Below, one piece after another: positions 24,435 through 32,402 of a stretch of DNA of 64,000 bases. The translations under genes were made by a program, and so were the position numbers. Every line of letters starts with the position of its first letter. The first letter of the stretch is position 1. The notes under the pieces are model-generated. The model was given only the letters and a program-made list of their open reading frames with translations, was not told where the DNA came from and did no database searches. Source of the DNA: Lawsonibacter faecis (GTDB taxonomy: Bacteria; Bacillota; Clostridia; Oscillospirales; Oscillospiraceae). The stretch spans positions 124,001 through 188,000 of the forward strand of contig NZ_JACOPQ010000007.1 of NCBI RefSeq assembly GCF_014287675.1, given 5' to 3'.

Positions 24435-25493
24435 TTACTGGGTGACCTTTTCGACGACCAGGGTGCCGTCCGCGATCTGGCCCTCAATCTCCGCCACCTT
24501 GTCCCAAATCTCATCCAGCCTGCCCTTCAGGGCCTCGTCAGTGCAGTTCTCCGCCAGGGAGGTGTTCTTGGTGGTGGCGATGCCGCCGTTGGCGTAATTG
24601 GCCGCGCCCACGCCGGCGGAGAAGGTGCCGTCCACCAGCTTGCTGATCTGGTCGTACACCGCCGCGCCGAAGCCCAGGGCGGTGTCCATGAGTACGTTGC
24701 CCGGCGCCAGGGAGGAGTGATCGCTGGCGTCGCCGATGATATAGTTCCCGGTCTCCTTGGCGGCCTCAATGATGCCCAGGGTGACCTTTCCCGCGTCGCC
24801 GATGATAACGTCCACGCCCTTGCCGTAGAGGCTCAGGGCGATCTCCTTACCCTTGGCGGGATCGTCGAAGGTACCGGCGTTGATCTGTTCCACGGCGGCG
24901 GCGGAATTCACGGATTGGGCCCCCTCCACCAGGGCATGGTAGTTGGCGCGGATGGTGTTGTCCTCGCCGCCGATGATGTGACCGATCTGCCCGCTCTCAG
25001 AGACAAGGGCGGCGGCCACGCCGCAGACGTAGTTGGCCTCCCAGCAGGCAAAGTCCACGGAGACCACGTTGTCCAGGCCGTAATCCTCGGCGCTGTAGAT
25101 ATGGACGAACTTGACATCGGGGAAGTCGGCGGCCACCTTGCGTACAGCCTCGGTCATGCCGGGGAAGGAGGCGACCACCATGTCGCAGCCGTTCTGGGCG
25201 AAATTGCGCAGGCTCTCCTCGTACTGCTCGGGCTGGAGGGCCTCATAGGTGGTGGACTCGATGCCGAAGTCCTCCACCGCGCGCTTCATGGCGTTGTTCA
25301 TGTCGTCCGCCGGGCCGCTGTCGCCCAGGCTCTGAGTGAGAACCAGCGCAACCTTCAGCGCGCCGCCGCCGGCGTCGGGGCTCTGGGCGGGGGAGCTGCC
25401 GGAGGGAGCGTCCGGCCCGCAGCCGGACAGGAGACCGAGCGCCAGCGTCAGTGCCAGCGCGAGAGCAGCGAATTTCTGAGCAGTGCGTTTCAT
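24435..25493 (-). CDS. BMP-family substrate-binding lipoprotein of the ABC importer
   Basis: Extracellular ligand receptor of 352 residues with lipobox LLSGC (Cys25). The BMP (Med/PnrA) fold is visible: KVALVLTQSLGDSGPADDMNNAMKRA near the N-terminus, NGCDMVVASFPGMTEAV, the hinge CWEANYVCGVAAALVSESG, and VIIGDAGKVTLGIIEAAKE. Characterised relatives bind purine or pyrimidine nucleosides, which suits the phosphorylase in the operon. The start has a GAAAGGGG site. The ligand is inferred, not shown. Confidence 0.9.
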   Translation of the reverse strand: MKRTAQKFAALALALTLALGLLSGCGPDAPSGSSPAQSPDAGGGALKVALVLTQSLGDSGPADDMNNAMKRAVEDFGIESTTYEALQPEQYEESLRNFAQNGCDMVVASFPGMTEAVRKVAADFPDVKFVHIYSAEDYGLDNVVSVDFACWEANYVCGVAAALVSESGQIGHIIGGEDNTIRANYHALVEGAQSVNSAAAVEQINAGTFDDPAKGKEIALSLYGKGVDVIIGDAGKVTLGIIEAAKETGNYIIGDASDHSSLAPGNVLMDTALGFGAAVYDQISKLVDGTFSAGVGAANYANGGIATTKNTSLAENCTDEALKGRLDEIWDKVAEIEGQIADGTLVVEKVTQ

Positions 25494-25551
25494 TTGTTTC
25501 TTCCCCTTTCGTATGTCGGACTGTATTTCGGCTGTGCAAGAGACCGGGATA

Positions 25552-26349
25552 TCAGTAGGGCGTGCTGCCCGCGTCGACGCTGATGGACTGGCCGCGGATG
25601 ATGCCTGCGGCGTCGCTGGCCAGGAAGGCCACCACGCGGCCGACCTCCACGGGCTGGATGAGGCGGCCGAGCTGAGGAGGGCCCCAGGAGGCGCGTAGAT
25701 CGTCGAGGGTGGGCCGGGCGTCGGCGGGGGACTCCTCGATGGTCTTGACCATGCAGTAGCGAAGCATCTCCGTGTCCACCGCGCCGGGGCAGACGGCGTT
25801 GACGTTGATGCCGAAGGGGGCGAGTTCCTTGGCGAGGCTCTGGGTCATGTTGACCACGGCGGCCTTGGAGGCGTTGTAGTGGGCCTGGCCGGGGAAGGTT
25901 ACCTTGGCCGCGTTGGAGGCGATATTGACAATGCGCCCCGTGCGCCCCTCCCGGCGCAGGCAGCTGAAGAACTGCTGGCAGCAGAGGAACATGCCCTCCA
26001 CATTGATGGAGAAGACCTGCTCCCAGTCCCGGGGGGTGATATCCCCGATGCCCTGCATCCTGGTGATTCCGGCGTTGTTGACCAGCACATCCACATGCCC
26101 GAACGCTTCGGCCGCGGTCTGCAGACCGGCGGCGATACTCTCGGGCCGGGTCACGTCCATCTCTACGGCGGCCGCGCGGAAGCCCTGGGCGCGCAGGGTG
26201 GCGGCGGCCTCCTCGGCCTGGTCTGTCCGCACGTCGGCGGCCACCACGGCCGCGCCCAGCTCGGCCACCGCCTGGCCGATGCCCCGGCCCAGGCCGCTGC
26301 CGCCGCCGGTGATCAGGACCACCTGGCCCTGTAAGCGGAATTGCTCCAT
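25552..26349 (-). CDS. Short-chain dehydrogenase/reductase 1 of the nucleoside-transport operon
   Basis: Classical SDR of 265 residues, an NAD(P)-dependent alcohol or carbonyl oxidoreductase. The cofactor loop is TGGGSGLGRGIG, followed by NNAGI and the catalytic set of Ser in NIASNAAK and Tyr/Lys in HYNASK, 13 residues from Ser to Tyr. The acidic AADVRTDQ after beta-2 favours NAD. The ATG at 26349 follows AAAGGAG; an upstream in-frame extension into the next gene is rejected. It is paired with a second SDR 16 bp away. The substrate is unknown, possibly a sugar or polyol freed from the imported compound. Confidence 0.9.
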   Translation of the reverse strand: MEQFRLQGQVVLITGGGSGLGRGIGQAVAELGAAVVAADVRTDQAEEAAATLRAQGFRAAAVEMDVTRPESIAAGLQTAAEAFGHVDVLVNNAGITRMQGIGDITPRDWEQVFSINVEGMFLCCQQFFSCLRREGRTGRIVNIASNAAKVTFPGQAHYNASKAAVVNMTQSLAKELAPFGINVNAVCPGAVDTEMLRYCMVKTIEESPADARPTLDDLRASWGPPQLGRLIQPVEVGRVVAFLASDAAGIIRGQSISVDAGSTPY

Positions 26350-26365
26350 AATATGTGCTCCTTTC

Positions 26366-27148
26366 TCAATAGGCGGGCGCCAGAACGACGCCGCCGTCGG
26401 CGATGATGGTCTGTCCGGTGACCCAGCCCGCCATGGGGGAGGCGAGGAACAGGCAGACGTTGCCCACGTCCTCCCAGTCACCAATCCGGCCCAGGGGCGC
26501 CCGGGAGACGTACCGCTCCCGCCAGCCGGGGACGGCCTGATCGAGGCCGGGGGCGTCCATCAGCCCGGGGGCCACGGCGTTGACGCGGATGCCGTATTGA
26601 CCGAAATCCATGGCCAGACTGCGGGTGCCCATAATAATGCCCGCCTTGGAGGCGCCGTAGTGGGCGCCGTCGGGCAGGGGCGTGTAGCCGTTGATGGAGG
26701 CGATGCTCACGATGGACCCGCCCGACCCCTGGGCGATCATCTGCTTTGCCGCCGCCCTGGAGCAGAAGAAAAAGCCCTTTACATTGGTGTCCATCACCCT
26801 GTCCCAGACGTCCTCCTCCAGATCCAAAGTGCCCCTGTTGATATTGATGCCGGCATTATTGACCAGCACGTCCACCCGGCCGAAGGCAGCGGCGACCTCG
26901 GCAATCATGCGCGCGCAGTCCTCCGGGCTGCTCTGGTCCAGCTGGAAGACCTGTGCGGGCACGCCGTACCCCCGGATCTCGTCGCGCACCGCCTCCGCCT
27001 TCTCCCGGCTGGAGCGGCAGGTGAGGGCGACGGTGGCTCCGGCCTGGCCGAAGCGCCGGGCGATGCCGACGCCCATGCCCTGTCCGGCCCCGGTGACGAC
27101 CACCACCTTGCCGCGGAAGTCCAACATCTCATTGACTGGCATTTTCAT
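26366..27148 (-). CDS. Short-chain dehydrogenase/reductase 2 of the nucleoside-transport operon
   Basis: Classical SDR of 260 residues with the glycine-rich loop TGAGQGMGVGIA, NNAGI and the catalytic Ser-Tyr-Lys in SIASINGY and HYGASKAG. After beta-2 it reads TCRSSREKAE, with basic residues that may favour NADP, in contrast to SDR 1. The ATG at 27148 has AAGGAGG seven bases upstream. Two SDRs of differing cofactor preference next to a nucleoside importer suggest a redox or epimerising step on the sugar part; this is inference. Confidence 0.88.
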   Translation of the reverse strand: MKMPVNEMLDFRGKVVVVTGAGQGMGVGIARRFGQAGATVALTCRSSREKAEAVRDEIRGYGVPAQVFQLDQSSPEDCARMIAEVAAAFGRVDVLVNNAGININRGTLDLEEDVWDRVMDTNVKGFFFCSRAAAKQMIAQGSGGSIVSIASINGYTPLPDGAHYGASKAGIIMGTRSLAMDFGQYGIRVNAVAPGLMDAPGLDQAVPGWRERYVSRAPLGRIGDWEDVGNVCLFLASPMAGWVTGQTIIADGGVVLAPAY

Positions 27149-27195
27149 GTGCAATCCTCCTTAAATTGATGGGTCTCAGCGCTCCGGCGCAGCAA

Positions 27196-28221
27196 TCAGC
27201 CATGCGGCCGGATGCTGGAGGCCCGGATATGCAGGGCCACGGGCAGCGTCTCCACCACGCCGGACAGGTCCTTGCCCGCCAGCTGGTCCATCATCATATA
27301 GGCCGCCCGCTTGCCCATCTCATAGGCGGGGACCCAGGCGCAGGTCAGCGGGGGATTCATCAGGGCGGAGAGCTCCACGTCGTCCACGCTGGCCAGGGCC
27401 AGATCCTCGGGGATGCGGACCCCGGAGCGGATGAGCTGGAGCATCATCGAGTGGGCGACGTTGTCGGTGAAGACCACCAGGGCCTCGGGCTTGTCCTTCA
27501 GGTTCTGGAACCAGGCGAAGGCCTGGCCGCCGCCCTTGAGCTGGGGGGATACGTGGCAGATCAGGGACTCATCCACCGGCGCTCCCGCTTCCTCCAGGGC
27601 GGAGCGGTAGCCCCGCTCACGCTGGGTATAGGTCTCCGGCGTCATGGTGGAGCCCACATAGCCGATTCGCCTGATCCCCTGCTCCAGAAAATGGCGGGTC
27701 AGAGTGCGGGTGGCGCCGTCGGCGTCGAACCAGACGGCGGGGGAGACGGACTTCTCGTCCAGGTAGACGATGGGGAGCTTCCCCTCCGCCACCGGACCCA
27801 GCTCTCCGCTCATGGAGTGGACGATCAGCCCGTCGATGCCGCCGCTCTCCAGCTGGAGGACGGTGCGGACCGACTCGGTGTCCGGGCTGTTGGTCAGGTC
27901 CAGCAGGAGCAGATGGTAGCCGTTCTCCCGCAGGGCATCCTGCACGCCGCCGATGAGCTGGGGGGTGAAGGGGTGGTAGATGTTCGGCACAGCCAGGGCC
28001 ACCAGCTTGGTGTTGCGCTTCTTGAGCGCCTGGGCCATGTAGTGGGGCTGGTAGTTGAGCTCTTCCGCCGCTGCCAGAATCATCTTTCGTGTCTCGGCGC
28101 TGATGCGCTCGTAGCCGGCGCTCTGGTTGAGGGCCATGGATACCGTGGCAACAGACATGCCGACCTTCTGGGCCACGTCCTTGAGGGTGGACTTCTTTTC
28201 ACCCTGACCGCGTCGATTCAT
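27196..28221 (-). CDS. LacI-family transcriptional regulator
   Basis: DNA-binding regulator of 341 residues. The N-terminal helix-turn-helix and hinge helix (about 11-62) read TLKDVAQKVGMSVATVSMALN, then RISAETRKMILAAAEELNYQP. The rest is a periplasmic-binding-like sensor domain. It sits inside the operon, between the first permease and the dehydrogenases, and two LacI-type operators (AAACGTTT cores) lie at the operon promoter, so it very likely represses its own operon until the imported ligand or a product binds. The start has an AAGGAGG site. Confidence 0.92.
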   Translation of the reverse strand: MNRRGQGEKKSTLKDVAQKVGMSVATVSMALNQSAGYERISAETRKMILAAAEELNYQPHYMAQALKKRNTKLVALAVPNIYHPFTPQLIGGVQDALRENGYHLLLLDLTNSPDTESVRTVLQLESGGIDGLIVHSMSGELGPVAEGKLPIVYLDEKSVSPAVWFDADGATRTLTRHFLEQGIRRIGYVGSTMTPETYTQRERGYRSALEEAGAPVDESLICHVSPQLKGGGQAFAWFQNLKDKPEALVVFTDNVAHSMMLQLIRSGVRIPEDLALASVDDVELSALMNPPLTCAWVPAYEMGKRAAYMMMDQLAGKDLSGVVETLPVALHIRASSIRPHG

Positions 28222-28242
28222 TTCCGTGCGCCTCCTTCTCAG

Positions 28243-29148
28243 CTACGCCGCCCGGCAGGCCGGGCGCCGTTTTTTCTTCGTGTCCGCTCTGCGCACCAGC
28301 AGGGCGATGATGGTGATGACGTAGGGCATCATCATGACGATGGACGAGGGGATATTGCCGAACTGCTGCGCCCGGTAACTGAAGGTCTCAGCCGCGCCGA
28401 AGATGAGGCTGGCCAGCAGGACCATCAGCGGATCGGCCTTGCCGAAGACCACCGCCGTATAGGCGATGAAGCCCCGGCCCGCCGTCATGTTCTCCGTAAA
28501 CATGGTCACATAGCCCATGGATAGGTGGGCCCCGGCCAGGGCGCAGAAGACGCCGCTGACGGTGATGGCGACTACTTGGTAGCGGGTTACCGGGATGCCC
28601 GCCGTGGCGGCGGCCTTCGGGTTTTCGCCCACCATGCGCAGATTGACGCCCACGCTGGTGCGGTAGAGGAGAAACGCGCAGGCGGCCACCAGAATCCAGG
28701 AGATGTAGACCATGGGGGTGTATCCGCTGAGTACCGGCCCAATGCCGGGGATATCCTCCAGCAGGGGGATGCGGACCTTGGGCAGACCCACCACCTGGGC
28801 GGCGTGGATGGAGCCCTGGTCTCCGAAGACGAACTTCATGGAGAAGGTGGTGATCCCCTCCGCCAGCATGTTCACCCCCAGGGCCGTGATGGTGGGGTCG
28901 GAGTGGAACCTCACAATCAGCACCGCGAAGAGAAAAGCCAGCAGGGTGGTAATCAGAATGGCCATCCCCACGCCCAGCCAGGGGTTTCCCAGCAGATAGA
29001 CACCGAAAATCCCGAAGAAGGCGCCGAAGAGCATCAGGCCTTCCAGCGCGATGTTGAAGATGCCGGCCCGCTCACAGATCAGACCGCCAAGGGCGGCCAG
29101 CAGAATCGGCGTCGCGGTCCGTATTGTGCCGGTGAGGAGATCAACCAT
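28243..29148 (-). CDS. ABC transporter permease, second subunit (BMP/nucleoside type)
   Basis: Membrane subunit of 301 residues of the BPD_transp_2 family (NupQ/YufQ-like), with eight or so helices. Motifs include ALGGLICERAGIFNIALEGLMLFGAF near the N-terminus and TALGVNMLAEGITTFSMKFVFG. It is the first gene of the operon, with CAAGGAGGG ahead of the ATG at 29148. Its partner permease lies at the far end of the operon. The reordered layout is unusual, but the subunit set (two permeases, a double ATPase, a BMP protein) is complete. Confidence 0.92.
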   Translation of the reverse strand: MVDLLTGTIRTATPILLAALGGLICERAGIFNIALEGLMLFGAFFGIFGVYLLGNPWLGVGMAILITTLLAFLFAVLIVRFHSDPTITALGVNMLAEGITTFSMKFVFGDQGSIHAAQVVGLPKVRIPLLEDIPGIGPVLSGYTPMVYISWILVAACAFLLYRTSVGVNLRMVGENPKAAATAGIPVTRYQVVAITVSGVFCALAGAHLSMGYVTMFTENMTAGRGFIAYTAVVFGKADPLMVLLASLIFGAAETFSYRAQQFGNIPSSIVMMMPYVITIIALLVRRADTKKKRRPACRAA

Positions 29149-29164
29149 TGCGCACCCTCCTTGG

Positions 29165-29176
29165 TAAAACGTTTCA
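29165..29176. promoter_or_regulatory. LacI-type operator O2
   Basis: TAAAACGTTTCA, an imperfect palindrome around the central CG typical of LacI/CcpA-type sites, 17 bp upstream of the first permease start codon. Confidence 0.6.
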
Positions 29177-29247
29177 ATCAGCGGAAGAAAGCATATTGTG
29201 AAAAAATAAACTTAATAGACAGGATGAATGTGCTAATTTATGACTAG

Positions 29248-29259
29248 TGAAACGTTTAA
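29248..29259. promoter_or_regulatory. LacI-type operator O1
   Basis: TGAAACGTTTAA, sharing AAACGTTT with O2 about 83 bp away. It lies roughly 10-21 bp past the expected transcription start, a classic repressing position. A CcpA (cre) site is the main alternative. Confidence 0.65.
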
Positions 29260-29275
29260 CTTACTTACAAATATA

Positions 29276-29303
29276 ATTATAAATCGCTTTTTTGCAAAGT
29301 CAA
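29276..29303 (-). promoter_or_regulatory. Promoter of the nucleoside-transport operon
   Basis: Minus strand TTGACT (29303-29298), 16-bp spacer, perfect TATAAT (29281-29276). The rest of the 355-bp gap 29149-29503 holds the two operators, an A+T-rich stretch and the terminator of the opposite operon. Confidence 0.8.
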
Positions 29304-29432
29304 TGGTTTTCGACGAAATGCGCACGAATTTGTCAGGAATAGAAAAATGTCTTAAATTTTATTGTATATATTAACGGTGGGCAGGGTGTCGACGGCCGTA
29401 AGGACCGCCCCGGCAGGGTGTGGATCGAATAA

Positions 29433-29469
29433 AAAATTGCCGCTATGGTTTAACCATAGCGGCAATTTT
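29433..29469 (-). terminator. Terminator of the pentose/glycoside operon
   Basis: Stem AAAATTGCCGCTATGG with a TTTAA loop, perfect complement ending in TTTT, 35 bp beyond the last gene (GH3, stop at 29504). Confidence 0.85.
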
Positions 29470-29503
29470 AACCGAGTACTTATGAACAAGTGATAGTACG
29501 GTT

Positions 29504-32389
29504 TTATCTGGCCTTGCGCTTGCCGGACAGGCAGACCGCGGCGCCCCAGGCGATGATTCCCGCGGCGAGCACCGCGTCGGCAACGTACATGAAGATACGC
29601 CAGGAGGCCGTCTTATATCCGATAACCTCCGAGTTCATGGCGTTGCTGTTCACAAAGCTGTATAATACGTTCTTTGCCGCCTGGCGCAGGACCAGGGCGT
29701 CGCCCGTCTCGGAGGTGTCGCAGTCCGTCCACATGCTGGAACTGAGGGTGGCCAGGTCCAGATCGCCGCCGGCATAGAACATCTGCCTGGGGTTCATATA
29801 CTGCGGGATGGTGTTGAAATCACAGATGACCGTGCCGTTGAAGCCCCACTCTCCGCGGAGAATATCGGTCACCAGGCGGTAGTCGCCGCCGGTCCAGCGG
29901 GTGCCGATGCGGTTGAAGGAAGTCATCAGACCCCGGCTCTCGCCGGTCTTGACGGCCAGCTCGAAGGATTTGAGATAAAGCTCACGCAGGGACTGTTCCG
30001 TGAGCCATGAGCAGTCCCCGCCGATGGAGCGGTGGGTCTCCTGCTCGTTGGCGGCGAAGTGCTTGACCATGCACACCACGCCCTTCTCCTGGCAGCCGCG
30101 GATTTCCGCGCCCGCCATCATGCCGGAGATGTACGGGTCCTCGGAGAAGTACTCCGAGCAGCGCCCGCCGAAGGGGCTGCGGTGGATATTGACGCCGGGG
30201 GCGTAAATGCTGGAGTAGGGTGTGCCGGTATTCTTGTCGCCCAGGATGCCCTCCTCGCCCATGGTGCGGCCCAGCTCCTCCATCAACTCCACGTTCCAGG
30301 TGGCCGCCATGACGGGCTCGCTGACGTATTGGCAGGTGTCGGTAAGCTGCTCCCGGTTCAGGAAGGAGGTGAAGCCGGAGGGGCCGTCGCCGTGGAGGGT
30401 GGCGGGCAGGCCGATGCTCTCAATGGGCAGGGTGTGGTAGGCGCCGTAGTTAATGAGGCTGAGCAGCTCCTCCTCGGTGCAGGCATCCAGAATGGCGTCC
30501 CAGCGCTCGTCGTCGTAGGCGACGATGGGCAGATGGGAGACCTCCGGCGTCTCGGCGGGGAGGAGGTCTCTCAGCTTGAGCGTGACCTCCTCCCCAAACC
30601 AGGGGTATTCCGCCTGGGAGTAGTCGGTGGGGTTGTTGGTGGAGACGTCCTGAATCTCCTCATAGAGCCTGTCGGAGCCCACCCGCTCCGCGGCGGTGGG
30701 CTCGTCGGGCCAGGTCCCCTCCCAGTCCATGCGGGACAGCCTGGTGGAGAGCTGCGCGTCACTGTCCATAACGCCGTCGACGCCGGTGTAGCGGTTTTCC
30801 ACAGTGGTGCCGGTCGCCGGGTCCGTCTCAAACCGGATATCGGCGGGGAGGCGGCAGGAGATTTCGTCCACCGCCTCGTGGGCGTTTCTGGAGACGTACA
30901 GGGTATAGTCCCCCTGCTCCAGCTCATAGCCGGAAAAGTCGTTCCCGTTGGCGTCGTCATAGTCGTAGCTGGCCACACTGTAGGGATCGAACGAAATGGA
31001 CACGGTGCCGGTTTCACCGGGGCTCAGCAGCCCGGTCTTTCCGTAGCCGGCCAGCACCTTATGGGCCTTTTCGATGCCGCCCTCGTAGTAGGGCGCGCCC
31101 ACGTAGAGCTGCACCACATCCTTTCCCGCCGCGCTGCCGGTGTTGGTCACATCGACCTCCACCGTGATAAGACCGTCCTTGGTAATAGTGGTGTCGGATG
31201 GCTGCCGGACGTCCCACTCGAAGGTAGTGTAGCTCAGACCGTAGCCGAAGGGGTAGACCACGTTAGAGGCGTACCAGTCCTCGCCGTCAGTGAACCCCCT
31301 GGTCTCGTAATAGCGGTATCCGACATAGATGCTCTCCTCGTAATCCACGAAGTAGTACATTCCGCCGTCGTACTTGTCGCTGCAGCCGGGGTTGCTGCCG
31401 GTACCGAAGTTGACGAAGGTCGGGTCCTTGGAGAAATCCGCGGACCAGGTGTCCACCAGCTTGCCGGAGGGATTGACGCTGCCGTTTAAAATCTCACCTA
31501 GGGCCATGATTCCGGTGCTGCCCGTAAAGCCGATCCAGAGCGCGGCGTCGATTTGAGACGCGAACTCCGCGTACGCCGGGTCCGTGAGGAAGGCGGCCTC
31601 AAAGCTGGAGGGGACGTTGAAGAGCACGATCACGTGCTCAAAGCCCGCGCCGCACACGGCCTCCAGCAAATCCCGCTCGTTGGTGTCCAGCTCCAGATAG
31701 TGGGAGTCCTCGCTGACCGCGCCCTCGGTAGAGCCTTGGTAGCGGGGCAGATCGAAGCCCTCGCCGCCAATGCGGGTGATGACCACCACGGCCGCGTCGC
31801 TGTACTCGCCGTAGCTCTGCTTGACGGCGTCGGTATACTTGCTCTGGGGGGTCTCCGCCGTGGCGATGACCTGGTTGCCGCCGCTGTCCAGGTCGCTGCT
31901 GTTGGCCGCGCGCTTGGTGCCGGACGCGCCGTCATCCTCATAGAAAGCCTTCAGGGTCGGATTGGTGGAGAAGCCCGCCGCTTCCAGACTGTCATACAGA
32001 TCCTTGCTGCCCGAGGTGTCGAATCCCCCGGAGCCGCTGCCGCCGTAGGAGAGGTTGACGCTGTTTTTGCCGAATACGCTGAGCTTTGCGCCCTCCGCCA
32101 GGGGCAGGGCGGAGCCCTCGTTTTTGAGCAGGACAAAGCCCTCCTCGGCGAGCTTGATGTTGAAGTCCTGCGCGTTGCTGAGCGCCTCCTCCTTGCTGGA
32201 GGCGTTCAGCGCGGGGTACATGGAGACCATGCCGTCCGCATACACCGGCCGGACACCGCCGAACACGGTGTCGAACAGGCCGTTGAACATGGTGCCCGCC
32301 AGGAAATTCACGATGAGCGCGAGAACGATCAGAACCGCGGAGATAATCATCCATACGCGTGCCGCTCTATGGGACCATAAGGCTTTCAT
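29504..32389 (-). CDS. GH3 glycoside hydrolase, permuted (C-domain first), membrane-anchored at both ends
   Basis: Cell-surface beta-glycosidase of 961 residues. Transmembrane helices lie at about 11-35 and 930-950, so the enzyme is held at both ends. The usual GH3 order is reversed: the alpha/beta sandwich domain comes first (EEGFVLLKNEGSALPL, then VFGKNSVN), followed by a fibronectin-III-like domain (NVVYPFGYGLSYTTFEW, NTGSAAGKDVVQLYV). The TIM barrel comes last (GDGPSGFTS, APGVNIHRSPFGGRCSEYFSEDPY, VKHFAANEQE). The nucleophile is expected at Asp857 in VICDF. The reversed order is known for some ruminal Firmicutes beta-glucosidases. Specificity (glucoside, xyloside or arabinoside) is not readable. 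It is the last gene of the operon. Confidence 0.9.
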   Translation of the reverse strand: MKALWSHRAARVWMIISAVLIVLALIVNFLAGTMFNGLFDTVFGGVRPVYADGMVSMYPALNASSKEEALSNAQDFNIKLAEEGFVLLKNEGSALPLAEGAKLSVFGKNSVNLSYGGSGSGGFDTSGSKDLYDSLEAAGFSTNPTLKAFYEDDGASGTKRAANSSDLDSGGNQVIATAETPQSKYTDAVKQSYGEYSDAAVVVITRIGGEGFDLPRYQGSTEGAVSEDSHYLELDTNERDLLEAVCGAGFEHVIVLFNVPSSFEAAFLTDPAYAEFASQIDAALWIGFTGSTGIMALGEILNGSVNPSGKLVDTWSADFSKDPTFVNFGTGSNPGCSDKYDGGMYYFVDYEESIYVGYRYYETRGFTDGEDWYASNVVYPFGYGLSYTTFEWDVRQPSDTTITKDGLITVEVDVTNTGSAAGKDVVQLYVGAPYYEGGIEKAHKVLAGYGKTGLLSPGETGTVSISFDPYSVASYDYDDANGNDFSGYELEQGDYTLYVSRNAHEAVDEISCRLPADIRFETDPATGTTVENRYTGVDGVMDSDAQLSTRLSRMDWEGTWPDEPTAAERVGSDRLYEEIQDVSTNNPTDYSQAEYPWFGEEVTLKLRDLLPAETPEVSHLPIVAYDDERWDAILDACTEEELLSLINYGAYHTLPIESIGLPATLHGDGPSGFTSFLNREQLTDTCQYVSEPVMAATWNVELMEELGRTMGEEGILGDKNTGTPYSSIYAPGVNIHRSPFGGRCSEYFSEDPYISGMMAGAEIRGCQEKGVVCMVKHFAANEQETHRSIGGDCSWLTEQSLRELYLKSFELAVKTGESRGLMTSFNRIGTRWTGGDYRLVTDILRGEWGFNGTVICDFNTIPQYMNPRQMFYAGGDLDLATLSSSMWTDCDTSETGDALVLRQAAKNVLYSFVNSNAMNSEVIGYKTASWRIFMYVADAVLAAGIIAWGAAVCLSGKRKAR

Positions 32390-32402
32390 AGGTCATCACT
32401 CC

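Noticed and set aside
22652..25583. Long plus-strand frames over the ABC ATPase and BMP genes
   Set aside because: Composition (His/Gly/Pro-rich, no motifs) and position show they are shadows of convincing minus-strand genes.
29216..29400. AT-rich stretch considered as a replication or phage attachment site
   Set aside because: It contains a normal promoter and operators; no DnaA boxes, integrase gene or tRNA end is present.
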